Shown here piece after piece: positions 51,866-60,901 of a DNA stretch of 64,000 nt (position 1 is the stretch's first letter; each line of letters opens with the position of its first letter). The stretch is from JBCBKU01 sp038521345 (GTDB lineage Bacteria > Pseudomonadota > Alphaproteobacteria > Rhodobacterales > Rhodobacteraceae): positions 76,057 through 140,056 of the forward strand of contig JBCBKU010000006.1 of NCBI GenBank assembly GCA_038521345.1. The letters run 5' to 3'. The notes beneath the pieces were generated by a model that had not been told where the DNA came from, made no database searches, and saw only the letters and a program-made list of their open reading frames with translations. The translations under genes and the position numbers were made by a program.

Positions 51866-53131
51866 TCAGGCGCGCGTCGTCCCGTCACCCTCGACGAGAT
51901 ACTTGAACGAGGTCAGCTGCTCGGCCCCGACGGGGCCGCGTGCGTGCAGTTTCCCCGTGGCGATCCCGATCTCGGCGCCCATCCCGAATTCGCCACCATC
52001 GGCGAACTGAGTCGACGCGTTTCGCATGAGGATCGCGCTGTCGAGGTCGCCAAAGAACTGCGCCGCCGCGGCATCATCCTCGGTCAGGATCGCGTCTGTA
52101 TGGCCGGATCCATGGGTCCGGATATGGTCGATCGCTGCATCAAGGGTATCAACGACCCGGGCCGCGATGACCATGTCGAGGTATTCCTTGCCCCAATCCC
52201 CGTCCGTTGCCGGGACCGTACCCTCGATGTCCTGAAGCGCGGCATCGGCCCGTACTTCGACCCCGGCGTCGATCAGGGCGCGCACAACGCCCTGCCCGAC
52301 ATCTTCGGCGATGTCCTTGTGGATCAGAAGGCACTCGACTGCGCCGCAGATGCCGGTACGGCGCGTCTTGGCATTCAGGACCACGTTGAGGGTCTTCAAC
52401 GGATCTGCCGCCGCATCGATATAGATGTGAACGATGCCCTCGAGATGTGCGAACACGGGGACCCGCGCCTCGCGCTGGACCAGGCCGACAAGCCCCTTGC
52501 CGCCCCGCGGAACGATCACGTCGATCGTGTCGGTCATGGCCAGCATTTCGGAGACTGCCACACGGTCGCGGGTCGGCACACGCTGGATTGCCGCCGTGGG
52601 AAGGTTCGCCGATTTCAGCCCGTCCTGAAGACAGCCGTGAATTGCGCCAGAGGAATGAAAGCTCTCGGATCCGCCCCGGAGGATCACCGCGTTTCCGGAC
52701 TTGAGGCAAAGCGCCCCGGCATCTGCTGTCACGTTCGGGCGGCTTTCGTAGATGACGCCGATCACCCCGAGAGGGGTCCGCACCCGGCGGATGCGAAGAC
52801 CGGTGGGCATGGTCCACTCCGCCATGACCTCGCCCACGGGATCGACCTGTTCGGCGACGGTGCGCAGGCCGTCCACGATTCCGCGGATCCGGTCTTCGTC
52901 AAGACGCAGCCGGTCAAGCATTGCCGCCGACAAACCCTTCTCGGTGCCGAAGGACATGTCCTTGACGTTGGCCGACAGAATCTCGGCCCGGCGCACCCAC
53001 ACAGCTTCGGCGGCGCCAATCAGCGCAGCATGCTTGCGTTCGGCCGTGGCGGTCGCCAGGTCCGCGGCCGCGCGCCGTGCGCGATCGCCGATCTCGGCCA
53101 TCAGGGCGGGAATGTTGGTCATCTCGTTCAT
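51866..53131 (-). CDS. proA: Glutamate-5-semialdehyde dehydrogenase (gamma-glutamyl phosphate reductase)
   Basis: The second enzyme of proline synthesis, reducing glutamyl 5-phosphate with NADPH. The 421-residue sequence has VIYESRPNVTADAGALCLKSGNAVILRGG, the catalytic Cys in TRRTGICGAVECLL and STRFADGGEFGMGAEIG-like ending (here NASTQFADGGEFGMG). It follows proB by 54 bases in the obg-proB-proA operon. Confidence 0.95.
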   Translation of the reverse strand: MNEMTNIPALMAEIGDRARRAAADLATATAERKHAALIGAAEAVWVRRAEILSANVKDMSFGTEKGLSAAMLDRLRLDEDRIRGIVDGLRTVAEQVDPVGEVMAEWTMPTGLRIRRVRTPLGVIGVIYESRPNVTADAGALCLKSGNAVILRGGSESFHSSGAIHGCLQDGLKSANLPTAAIQRVPTRDRVAVSEMLAMTDTIDVIVPRGGKGLVGLVQREARVPVFAHLEGIVHIYIDAAADPLKTLNVVLNAKTRRTGICGAVECLLIHKDIAEDVGQGVVRALIDAGVEVRADAALQDIEGTVPATDGDWGKEYLDMVIAARVVDTLDAAIDHIRTHGSGHTDAILTEDDAAAAQFFGDLDSAILMRNASTQFADGGEFGMGAEIGIATGKLHARGPVGAEQLTSFKYLVEGDGTTRA

Positions 53132-53185
53132 GGGTCAGGTCCCGCTGTGCGGTCGGATTTGCGTTTTTTTGGGCCACGATGAAGA

Positions 53186-54286
53186 TCAGAGTGCCATGTC
53201 GTCCCGGTGGACGAGCGCCGCGCGACCGGGATAGCCGAGGCGGGCGGCGATGTCACGGCTTTGGCATCCCATGATCGTGCGCGCCTCGGTCGCCGTGTAG
53301 CGGGCCAGCCCTTGACCAAGCGTTGCGCCGTCCGGCCCCGCGATTTCGACCGGGTCACCCCGGCCAAACGCCCCGTCAACCCCAATGACCCCCGCTGGCA
53401 AAAGGGACTTGCCCTGTCCAAGCGCCCGCACGGCGCCGGCATCCACCGTGATCCGGCCTTTCGGTTTCATCGCCGCGATCCAGCTTTTGCGTGCCGCTTG
53501 TGGATCGGTTTCCGGCAGGAACCATGTCGCGGGCGCACCGGTCTCCAGCCGGGTCAGGGGGTGGTGCGCCGACCCCTCGGTGATGGCCATGGCGGCCCCG
53601 CCCTGCGTCGCGGTCCGGGCTGCCATGATCTTGGTCTTCATTCCCCCGCGCGACAGGCCCGAGCCGGCGTCGCCCGCCATCGACTCGATCTCGGGTGTGA
53701 TCCGCGCGACCCGATCGAGCCGCTTTGCCGCGGGGTCGGTCCGCGGGTTCGCGGTATAAAGCCCGTCCACATCGGAAAGAAGGATCAGGATGTCGGCACC
53801 CACCGTCACCGCAACCTGCGCGGCCAGACGATCATTGTCGCCGAAGCGGATCTCGTCCGTGGCAATGGTGTCGTTTTCGTTGACGATGGGGACTGTACCG
53901 AGGGCCAGGAGCGCCTCGAGCGTCGCGCGCCCGTTCAGGTAGCGGCGGCGATCGGCCGTGTCATCGAGCGTCAGGAGGATTTGCGCCGTGGTCAGGCCTT
54001 TTGGCGCAAGCGCTTCCTCGTAGGCGCGCGCGAGCCGGATCTGCCCCACCGCCGCGGCGGCCTGTGCGCGTTCGAGCGGCAACGGGCCGTCTTCGAGACC
54101 GAGCACCGCCCGGCCTAGAGCGATGGATCCAGAAGACACGATCAGAACCTCGGTCCCCCGGGCTCGAAAGGCCGCCACATCCTCGGCCAACGCATCGAGC
54201 CAGCCGGCGCGCAAACCTCCATCGGCAACCAGAAGCGATGAGCCGATCTTGACAACCAGCCGGCGCGCTGCGCTCAGGGACGCCAC
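53186..54286 (-). CDS. proB: Glutamate 5-kinase
   Basis: The first, feedback-regulated step of proline synthesis. The amino acid kinase domain has RRLVVKIGSSLLV, NENDTIATDEIRFGDND and GLSRGGMKTKI. A PUA domain occupies the last 85 residues (GVIGVDGAFGRGDPVEI). It starts with GTG at 54286, overlapping the obg stop by 13 bases. The length of 366 residues is normal. Confidence 0.95.
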   Translation of the reverse strand: MASLSAARRLVVKIGSSLLVADGGLRAGWLDALAEDVAAFRARGTEVLIVSSGSIALGRAVLGLEDGPLPLERAQAAAAVGQIRLARAYEEALAPKGLTTAQILLTLDDTADRRRYLNGRATLEALLALGTVPIVNENDTIATDEIRFGDNDRLAAQVAVTVGADILILLSDVDGLYTANPRTDPAAKRLDRVARITPEIESMAGDAGSGLSRGGMKTKIMAARTATQGGAAMAITEGSAHHPLTRLETGAPATWFLPETDPQAARKSWIAAMKPKGRITVDAGAVRALGQGKSLLPAGVIGVDGAFGRGDPVEIAGPDGATLGQGLARYTATEARTIMGCQSRDIAARLGYPGRAALVHRDDMAL

Positions 54287-55299
54287 GGTTCGCCCTCGGT
54301 CTCTGCGGGCGCCCGCGCCGCATCGATCTGGCGCATAACCGCGCGCAACACGGTCTCAAGCCCCTCGCGGCTAACCCCGGACATGGGCAGGACGGAGCCG
54401 GCCACGGCTTCGAGTGCCGCCAGCCGCTCGGCCCGCGTCTCGGGGTCGAGCGCATCGATCTTGTTCAACGCCGTTATCCGGGGTTTGGCGGCCAGCGCGC
54501 CGCCATAGGCCTGAAGCTCGCCGATGATGGTTCGCCAGTCGGCGGTCACGTCTTCGGACGTACCGTCGACCAGATGCAGCAGGACAACGCACCGCTCAAC
54601 ATGGCCGAGAAAGCGGTCACCGATCCCGCGCCCTTCATGGGCGCCCTCGATCAGGCCCGGAATATCGGCCATGACAAACTCACGCCCGTCCACGCCAACC
54701 ACTCCAAGATTGGGATGGAGGGTTGTGAAAGGATAGTCTGCGATCTTGGGCCGCGCATTCGATGTGGCTGCCAGAAAGGTCGATTTCCCCGCGTTGGGAA
54801 GACCAAGCAATCCGGAGTCGGCAATCAGCTTCAGGCGCAACCAAAGCGTCCGGGCGACGCCCGGCTGGCCCGGATTGGCGTGACGCGGGGCCTGATTGGT
54901 CGACGTCTTGAAGTGAAGATTGCCGAAGCCGCCATTGCCCCCCTTGGCCAGAAGCGCGCGTTGCCCAACCTCGGTCAGATCCGCCAGCACGGATTCCTGA
55001 TCATCCTCGAGCACTTCGGTGCCAACAGGAACCTTCAGGATGACATCGGCGCCGTCCTTGCCTGTGCGCTGGCGCCCCGCGCCCCCCTGCCCGTTCTTTG
55101 CGAAGTGGTGCTGTTGGTAACGGAAGTCGATCAGCGTATTCAGTCCGTCCACGGCCTCGGCCCAGACATCGCCGCCGCGGCCGCCGTCGCCCCCGTCGGG
55201 GCCCCCGTACTCGATATACTTCTCGCGGCGGAAGCTCACGCATCCGTTGCCCCCATCACCGGAGCGGATTTCGACTTTGGCGAGGTCGAGAAACTTCAT
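54274..55299 (-). CDS. obg: Obg-family GTPase (CgtA), 50S assembly factor
   Basis: Obg acts in large-subunit maturation and stress control. The glycine-rich Obg fold (residues 1-158; GGPDGGDGGRGGDVW) is followed by the G domain with G1 GLPNAGKST, G3 DIPGLIEGAHEGRGIG and G4 NKID. At 341 residues it lacks the extra C-terminal OCT domain of Gram-positives. Its start overlaps the stop of a GNAT gene (ATGA). Confidence 0.96.
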   Translation of the reverse strand: MKFLDLAKVEIRSGDGGNGCVSFRREKYIEYGGPDGGDGGRGGDVWAEAVDGLNTLIDFRYQQHHFAKNGQGGAGRQRTGKDGADVILKVPVGTEVLEDDQESVLADLTEVGQRALLAKGGNGGFGNLHFKTSTNQAPRHANPGQPGVARTLWLRLKLIADSGLLGLPNAGKSTFLAATSNARPKIADYPFTTLHPNLGVVGVDGREFVMADIPGLIEGAHEGRGIGDRFLGHVERCVVLLHLVDGTSEDVTADWRTIIGELQAYGGALAAKPRITALNKIDALDPETRAERLAALEAVAGSVLPMSGVSREGLETVLRAVMRQIDAARAPAETEGEPWRP

Positions 55300-56321
55300 T
55301 CAGGCATCCGGAAATCGCTGCGCAGGAGCCGATACTTCACGATCGGCGCAGGCTCAACCCGCGCCCGAGACCTGCCGATGCCTTCGCCGGTCGCCAGAAA
55401 CCCGAGTTTGGTCAGCACGCGTTCCGCCTTCGTGTTTTCGGCAAACCGGCTTGCGGTGAGTTCGGACAGGGGATGGCGGGCGAACACGGCCTTGATGAGC
55501 GCCCCGAGCGCCTCGGTCCCGTATCCCCGGCCCTGGCGGTGGGGATGAAGGAACACCATGACCGACGACGGCTTACCGCCCACACCGACAGACCCGATAA
55601 GGTGGCCATTGGTGTCCGTCACCGCAAGCTGACGGTCCACGCCGCCGGTCCAGACGCGCGCTTCGATGAAATCGCGAGCGACCGTTTCCGATACGTCCGA
55701 GGGGAACGATCCCAGCATGCGCGCCACGGCGGGCGTGACAAGGGCGGCAAGCGCGGGCGCGTCCTCTGTCGTGAAGGGCCGGAGTACAAGACGCTTGGTC
55801 TCGATTACGAACCGGTCGCGCAAGTCCCAGTTTTCCCGGGAAAGTCGCATCTTTTGCGCCGGAACCGACTTGCCCAGGGCAAGCGCCTCGATTTCCTTCG
55901 TGCCGTCATCCCTGAACCCGAGCTTTGTAAGCACATTGCGCGAGGCCGTGTTGTCTCTGAAATGACTGGTTAATACGGATTCTCGGTCCGGATCCGCAAA
56001 GGCATCTGCGATCACAGCTTCGGCCGCCTCCTGGGCATAGCCCCGGCCCCACCGGTCGCGCGCGATCCAATACCCGAGTTCCTCCCTGAGCGAGATGATC
56101 CCCGACAATCCCCAATGATCCTCGATGGCCCAGGTCATGCCCGGTGCCGCCCCGGCACCAGCAATGAATTGATCGGTGTCGTCCCGCGTCACCGGCCACG
56201 CCACCGAGGACAACCAGCGAACGATCTCGAAATCGTCAACTTTCTCAGTCACCGCCTCGGCGTCATCTGCCCGGAGCGGGCGGAGCGTGAGGCGTTCTGT
56301 CATCAGGACGAACGCCCCCAT
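55296..56321 (-). CDS. Tandem GNAT N-acetyltransferase (two domains)
   Basis: Two RimJ-like GNAT domains lie in one chain of 341 residues. The first (1-165) has LTLRPLRADDAEAV, ELGYWIARDRWGRGYAQEA and NTASRNVLTKLGF. The second (172-335) has LVLRPFTTEDAPAL, FLHPHRQGRGYGTEAL and NTKAERVLTKLGF. Both keep the Q/RxxGxG/A acetyl-CoA loop. Substrates unknown. It lies 4 bases after another GNAT gene and overlaps the obg start. ATG 56303 is an alternative start. Confidence 0.85.
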   Translation of the reverse strand: MGAFVLMTERLTLRPLRADDAEAVTEKVDDFEIVRWLSSVAWPVTRDDTDQFIAGAGAAPGMTWAIEDHWGLSGIISLREELGYWIARDRWGRGYAQEAAEAVIADAFADPDRESVLTSHFRDNTASRNVLTKLGFRDDGTKEIEALALGKSVPAQKMRLSRENWDLRDRFVIETKRLVLRPFTTEDAPALAALVTPAVARMLGSFPSDVSETVARDFIEARVWTGGVDRQLAVTDTNGHLIGSVGVGGKPSSVMVFLHPHRQGRGYGTEALGALIKAVFARHPLSELTASRFAENTKAERVLTKLGFLATGEGIGRSRARVEPAPIVKYRLLRSDFRMPE

Positions 56322-56325
56322 GGTT

Positions 56326-56865
56326 TCAGCCCATCTTGCGAATATAGGTCCAGGTCGGCACCGTGGCGTCGCGGGCCACGGAGAATGTTTCCGCATCGCC
56401 GATATACTCGAAGCCCGCATTTGTCAGCACCCGTGCCGAGATCGGATTGTCCTGAAACACCTCGGCGAAAAGCGTGCGGGCATCCTGCGGATTGGCGCTG
56501 ATCATGGCGCGCACGACTTCCGACGCGATGCCGGTGTTCCAGAATGCGGGCGCAACCCAATAGCTGATCTCGGATTGGCCACGATCCATGGGTTTGAGGC
56601 TGATGACGCCTGCAACCTCGGCCAGGCCCGACGCCAGTCCGTCGACCACCCACACATCCTCGGTCCTGTCCGGCGACAGAGCCCGCTGGATGAACGCCTC
56701 GCTCGCGCCCGGCGGAAGAGGATGTGGGACGGCCCGGGTCGCCACCGCCACCCGCTTGTCACCGGCATAGAGGCCGAAAAGACCTGCATCCGAAGGCCGG
56801 ACGGCGCGCAACGTGAAGCGCCCGGTTTCGATCACCGGCTGATCCACGATCTGGTCGATCTTCAT
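56326..56865 (-). CDS. GNAT N-acetyltransferase (RimJ/RimL type)
   Basis: A single GNAT domain of 179 residues with FTLRAVRPSDAGLFGLYAGD, EISYWVAPAFWNTGIASEVVRAMI and NPISARVLTNAGFEYIGD. It resembles ribosomal-protein N-acetyltransferases, and lies between rpmA and obg, but the target is unknown. The start overlaps the lysE stop (ATGA). Confidence 0.85.
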   Translation of the reverse strand: MKIDQIVDQPVIETGRFTLRAVRPSDAGLFGLYAGDKRVAVATRAVPHPLPPGASEAFIQRALSPDRTEDVWVVDGLASGLAEVAGVISLKPMDRGQSEISYWVAPAFWNTGIASEVVRAMISANPQDARTLFAEVFQDNPISARVLTNAGFEYIGDAETFSVARDATVPTWTYIRKMG

Positions 56866-57467
56866 GGGTTCTCTCCTCCCCATAGCACCAGAAGCACACT
56901 GGCCACGGTCAGTGCCGCAAGCGTGCCCATCAAAAGTCTTTCCCCCGGACGCCCCGCGAGCCGGGACGCAATCCGGTCGCCTCCCAGAGCCCAGATCGGA
57001 TGCAACACGATCTGGGCGCCAAAAAGGCATATGGCGATTACAAGCGTCGCCTCCAATGCAGGCGTTCCCGGTTGTGTGAACGCTGTGAACCCGGCCGCGA
57101 TCATGGCCCAGGCTTTGGGGTTCAGCGGATGGACCCAGAGCCCTGCCCCGAACCCTGGCGCTGGCTGGTCAGAAGCCCCGGTGATCAGGCGCGTCCCTGC
57201 AATCCGCCACGCGAGCCACAGGATGTAGGCGGCCGAAATCCACTTCAATGCAAAGAAAACTCCCGGCGCCCGATCAGCAAGTTCCAGCAGACCAAATCCC
57301 ATTGGCCAGATGACCAGCTGCTTGCCCAGAACAACCCCGGCCACGAAGGGCATCGCGTTCGCAAATCCGAACCGCGCTCCGGTGGACATCAGCGCCATGT
57401 TCGCAGGACCGGGTGTGGCCACTTGCGATGCCGCAAAGATCAGGAATTCCGTTGTCGAGACGCTCAT
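56862..57467 (-). CDS. LysE-family amino acid exporter
   Basis: A 201-residue membrane protein with six predicted helices and the family start FLIFAASQVATPGPANMALMSTG and HPLNPKAWAMIAAGF. LysE/RhtB proteins export amino acids or homoserine lactones. It is coupled to the GNAT gene that follows and lies behind the terminator of rpmA. Confidence 0.88.
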   Translation of the reverse strand: MSVSTTEFLIFAASQVATPGPANMALMSTGARFGFANAMPFVAGVVLGKQLVIWPMGFGLLELADRAPGVFFALKWISAAYILWLAWRIAGTRLITGASDQPAPGFGAGLWVHPLNPKAWAMIAAGFTAFTQPGTPALEATLVIAICLFGAQIVLHPIWALGGDRIASRLAGRPGERLLMGTLAALTVASVLLVLWGGENP

Positions 57468-57486
57468 CGGGGGCTCGCGGACAGGG

Positions 57487-57522
57487 GAAAAAGAAAGGGG
57501 ACCGGCGGTTTCGCCGATCCCC
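57487..57522 (-). terminator. Rho-independent terminator of rplU-rpmA
   Basis: On the minus strand GGGGATCGGCG (57522-57512), loop AAAC and CGCCGGTCCCC (57507-57497) form an 11-base-pair stem with one mismatch, followed by TTTCTTTTT. It lies 26 bases after the rpmA stop and should separate the ribosomal genes from lysE-GNAT-obg-proBA. Confidence 0.88.
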
Positions 57523-57548
57523 TGAAATTCTCATCGGTGGGTGTTCGG

Positions 57549-57818
57549 CTACTCGGCGGCCTCGGCGACTGGCATGACCGAAATGAACGTTCGACCTTTA
57601 AGACCCTTTCGGAAGGTCACGGCGCCCTCGGTCACGGCAAAGATCGTATGGTCCTTGCCCATGCCCACGCCCTCGCCTGGCCACCACTTGGTGCCGCGCT
57701 GACGGGCAATGATGTTGCCGGGGATGACGATCTCGCCACCGTATTTCTTGATGCCAAGACGGCGACCGGCGCTGTCGCGACCGTTCCGGGATGAACCGCC
57801 TGCTTTTTTGTGTGCCAT
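57549..57818 (-). CDS. rpmA: 50S ribosomal protein L27
   Basis: L27 reaches into the peptidyl transferase centre with its N-terminus, here MAHKKAGGSSRNGRDSAGRR. The 89-residue length and the IVIPGNIIARQRGTKWWPGEGVGMGKD core are standard. It follows rplU by 6 bases and is closed by a terminator. Confidence 0.98.
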   Translation of the reverse strand: MAHKKAGGSSRNGRDSAGRRLGIKKYGGEIVIPGNIIARQRGTKWWPGEGVGMGKDHTIFAVTEGAVTFRKGLKGRTFISVMPVAEAAE

Positions 57819-57824
57819 CGGTCG

Positions 57825-58553
57825 TTACTCCTGTTCTTTGGCGAACTCGGCCGCCTGAGCAATCCAGTTGTCGCGTTCGATCCGGCCCTTGAAGGACAGC
57901 TTGTCGTCCATGTAGGCGATCTCGTCCGCGGTCCATGCGGCGATCTGATCGAAGTGGAACACACCGTTCTCGTGCAAAAGACCCTCAAGCTTGGGGCCAA
58001 CGCCCGAGATCTTCTTCAGATCATCCGGCTGGCCACCGCGCGCTTCGGTCAAGAGGTTGGCCGGCTTAACACCTTCGGCGGCTGCCTCTGCCGGTGCGGC
58101 TTCGGGAGCCGGCGCAGGGGCCTCGACCGCTTTCGGCGCGGCTTTCTCCGGTGCGGCCTTCTTGGGCTCGACCTTTGGGGCTGCAACGGCCGCAACAGCG
58201 GCCACGGAGCCGGCGCCCACGGCGGCCATCACCCCTGATTTGCCCGCACCCTTTTCGAGGATCTCGGTTACACGCAGAAGGGTCAGTTGCTGACGATGAC
58301 CCTTGGTCCGCTTCGACGAATGCTTCCGACGACGCTTGACGAAGTGGATGACCTTATCGCCCTTGACCTGATCGATGACCTCGGCCTGCACGCCCGCATC
58401 ATCGACAAGAGGCGTGCCAACCGTCGCGCCAACCATCAGGATTTCGTTGAATTGAACCGTGTCACCGGCGTTGGCCGCAAGCTTTTCAACACGAAGGATA
58501 TCCCCCGATTGAACTTTGTATTGCTTGCCGCCGGTCTTCATGACCGCAAACAT
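57825..58553 (-). CDS. rplU: 50S ribosomal protein L21 with a C-terminal helix-hairpin-helix domain
   Basis: Residues 1-103 are ordinary L21 (MFAVMKTGGKQYKV; HFVKRRRKHSSKRTKGHRQ). They are followed by an Ala/Pro/Lys/Glu-rich linker (104-165) and a helix-hairpin-helix domain at 175-237 (KISGVGPKLEGLLHENGVFH, KGRIERDNWIAQA). At 242 residues it is more than twice the E. coli length. The extra domain matches the C-terminus of the membrane protein at 60902-61441. The ATG at 58553 follows GAGG. A promoter lies about 120 bases upstream. Confidence 0.95.
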   Translation of the reverse strand: MFAVMKTGGKQYKVQSGDILRVEKLAANAGDTVQFNEILMVGATVGTPLVDDAGVQAEVIDQVKGDKVIHFVKRRRKHSSKRTKGHRQQLTLLRVTEILEKGAGKSGVMAAVGAGSVAAVAAVAAPKVEPKKAAPEKAAPKAVEAPAPAPEAAPAEAAAEGVKPANLLTEARGGQPDDLKKISGVGPKLEGLLHENGVFHFDQIAAWTADEIAYMDDKLSFKGRIERDNWIAQAAEFAKEQE

Positions 58554-58676
58554 GCGCTTTGTCCTCATTCTCCGCGCCCTGTGGCCCTCCGGTTCCGGAG
58601 CGTTGTGGTCGGTCGACCGCCTCGGGCAGCACGTTAAACTGAAAAGACGAAGCATCTAGCTCCGTCCGAGGCCGCG

Positions 58677-58705
58677 CTTATCCGGTCACAAGAGAGTAAA
58701 GTCAA
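58677..58705 (-). promoter_or_regulatory. Predicted promoter of rplU-rpmA
   Basis: The minus strand carries TTGACT (58705-58700), a 17-base spacer and GATAAG (58682-58677), predicting a start near 58670 and a leader of about 117 bases. Confidence 0.6.
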
Positions 58706-58800
58706 GCGTCGCATTATTGACGAGAGTGTTCCGACCCGCCGCGTCCCGCATGGGAAAAGGACGGGATTTTCACCCTGAAGTCGATACGGACCTCCCGCTA

Positions 58801-58830
58801 CCACTGCACGAAATTGCGATGCAGTGGGGA
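58801..58830 (+). promoter_or_regulatory. Hairpin that partly covers the ribosome binding site of the BON/OmpA gene
   Basis: CCACTGCA (58801-58808) pairs with TGCAGTGG (58820-58827) around an 11-base loop. The second arm runs straight into the GTGGGGA ribosome binding site of the ATG at 58836. In the folded form part of the site is paired, so translation could be tuned by temperature, an RNA or a protein. Confidence 0.5.
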
Positions 58831-58835
58831 CAGCC

Positions 58836-60854
58836 ATGAAAAGTATTCTCATCGCTGCGGTGCTCTTGATCACCGCGGCCACGTTTTACTCCGCCATGCG
58901 ATACAAGTCGGTGGCAATCGAGAAAGACATCCACACACGTGTTTCCGAGGGTCTCGACGGTGCGGGCCCGGACGCCATCGAACTTGATGTCGACGGTCGG
59001 CATGTCACGCTTTCGGGCGTGGTCGGTAGTGCAGAGACTGAATCCGTGTATCTGAAGATCGCCGACGAAACCTATGGCGCGCTTGGCCCCATCGACGGTC
59101 TGACACATCTAGCGAGCGGCGGTTTCGTTTCCGCGGTAAAAACCGCCGCTGGCATCACCTTGAACGGAACAGTCCCGGACGAGGCGACGCGCACCGATCT
59201 GCTCGAGGCCGCCGAAGGGCAGACCGACGGCACGGTCGTTGATGCGCTGACCGTGGAAGGCGCCCGCGGCACATGGCACGACGAAGCGCGGTTTGGACTT
59301 GGGCAATTGGGTCTCTTGGCATCCGGTACGCTGACTGCGGGCGACGGCGTCTCCACTTTGTCGGGTATCGGAACCGACGCGTCGAGTGTGGCCGAGACCG
59401 TTGCCGCCCGGGATGGCTGGCAAACGTTTCTTTCGGCTCCGGATCGCTCTGATGCATTCGCCGCCGACCTTGCCGGATTGCGCACAACACTCAGTGCACG
59501 CGATGCGCGGATTGTCGAATTGCAAGCAGATCTGGGAAATGCGCAGTCGAGCTTGACCACACTAGAAACAACGCTCGACACCCGCGAGGCCCGGCTTGGT
59601 GCCCTCGAGGCAGAGCTCGCCGCCGAACGGGATGCGCGCACCGCACTGGACGGGGATCTGGGATCCGCGCTGGCCGAGCGTGATGCCCGGATTGCCGGTC
59701 TGGAGGCGGAACTGGCCCAATCCGTTGAAAACCATGGCCTCGTGCGCGACGACCGCGATGCGCTGGCCGTCGAACTGGATGCGTTGCGTGCTGGGTTGAC
59801 GGAAGAACAATCCGAGGCTTCGACTCTCGCGGCGGATCTGGCCACAGCCATGGCGGCCGTCACTGCGGGAGAAGCCACGATCTCCGGGTTGCTCGGCGAC
59901 ATCGACCGCCGGGATGGCCGGATTGCAGAACAAGAGGATATCATCGCCGGTCTGGAGGCGGAACAGTCCGAGCTGCAAGAGAACTTGGCGCGGTTGACCG
60001 ATCAGGCCGAGACCGGAGTGACCGAGCAGGTGGCCCTCGAGGCCAACCTGGCCGCGATCAGATCAGAACGTGATGAGGCTCTCGCGAACCTCGCCGCTCA
60101 AGCTGCCGCCAATGACGACACACGGGCGGTGTGGGCGGACGAACGGTCCACCCTGCTTGCCGAGCGGGACACGGCGCAAGCCCGCCTGGCCAATCTGGAG
60201 GCCGAACACGTCGCAGCCGAAGACTCGCTGGTCGCGCTCCGGACCCGGCTTGCCGCCGCAGAAGGCGCCCTGCCCGAGAAAGAAACCGCACTTAATGCGG
60301 CGACAGCCCGCGCGACGGAAAGCGCTGGGGCGCTCGCGGCCCTCAACGCCACTTTGACAGAACGAGACGGCCTCATATCAGCCCTAGAAGCCGAAGCCGC
60401 GAACGCGGCGCGCCTTCTGGCCGATCGCGATGCCACAATTGCCGCTTTGCGGGCACGGCCCGAAACTGTTGCTGCCAGTCAAGAGGACTGCGCAGTCCGG
60501 GCGGAACTGGTCCTTGAGGGCAGTCGCATCAATTTCGGCACCGGTAACGCAGAACTATCCGCCAATTCTGTGCCGCTTCTGGAGCGCCTGACCGGCATCG
60601 CACTGGCCTGCGTCAATGACGCAGTCGGACTGGAGATTGGCGGGCATACCGACGATCAGGGCACAGAAGACAACAACCGGGACCTAAGCGAGCGTAGGGC
60701 CGCCGCCGTGGTTGAATTCATGACCGCACGTGGCGTGCCCGCCGACGGTCTGACCGCACGCGGATACGGCGAAAGCGAGCCGATCGCCGACAACTCGACC
60801 GAGGCCGGGCGCGCCCAGAACCGCCGCATCTCATTCGGGTGGCAGGCGCGCTAG
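58836..60854 (+). CDS. Inner-membrane-anchored BON/coiled-coil/OmpA-domain protein
   Basis: A single N-terminal helix (residues 3-20) should anchor the 672-residue protein in the inner membrane. One or two BON-like domains follow (about 30-150; IELDVDGRHVTLSGVVGSAE). Then comes a very long Ala/Glu/Leu coiled coil (about 215-540, many ERDARIAGLEAEL-type heptads). The C-terminus (550-670) is an OmpA peptidoglycan-binding domain with INFGTGNAELSA and GGHTDDQGTEDNNRDLSERR. The chain could bridge the inner membrane and the cell wall. It precedes a membrane protein by 47 bases and is probably cotranscribed with it. Confidence 0.8.
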   Translation: MKSILIAAVLLITAATFYSAMRYKSVAIEKDIHTRVSEGLDGAGPDAIELDVDGRHVTLSGVVGSAETESVYLKIADETYGALGPIDGLTHLASGGFVSAVKTAAGITLNGTVPDEATRTDLLEAAEGQTDGTVVDALTVEGARGTWHDEARFGLGQLGLLASGTLTAGDGVSTLSGIGTDASSVAETVAARDGWQTFLSAPDRSDAFAADLAGLRTTLSARDARIVELQADLGNAQSSLTTLETTLDTREARLGALEAELAAERDARTALDGDLGSALAERDARIAGLEAELAQSVENHGLVRDDRDALAVELDALRAGLTEEQSEASTLAADLATAMAAVTAGEATISGLLGDIDRRDGRIAEQEDIIAGLEAEQSELQENLARLTDQAETGVTEQVALEANLAAIRSERDEALANLAAQAAANDDTRAVWADERSTLLAERDTAQARLANLEAEHVAAEDSLVALRTRLAAAEGALPEKETALNAATARATESAGALAALNATLTERDGLISALEAEAANAARLLADRDATIAALRARPETVAASQEDCAVRAELVLEGSRINFGTGNAELSANSVPLLERLTGIALACVNDAVGLEIGGHTDDQGTEDNNRDLSERRAAAVVEFMTARGVPADGLTARGYGESEPIADNSTEAGRAQNRRISFGWQAR

Positions 60855-60901
60855 GCGCCGACCCCCGATCTCAATCACACCGATCTTCAGGGAAATCGAC
60901 T

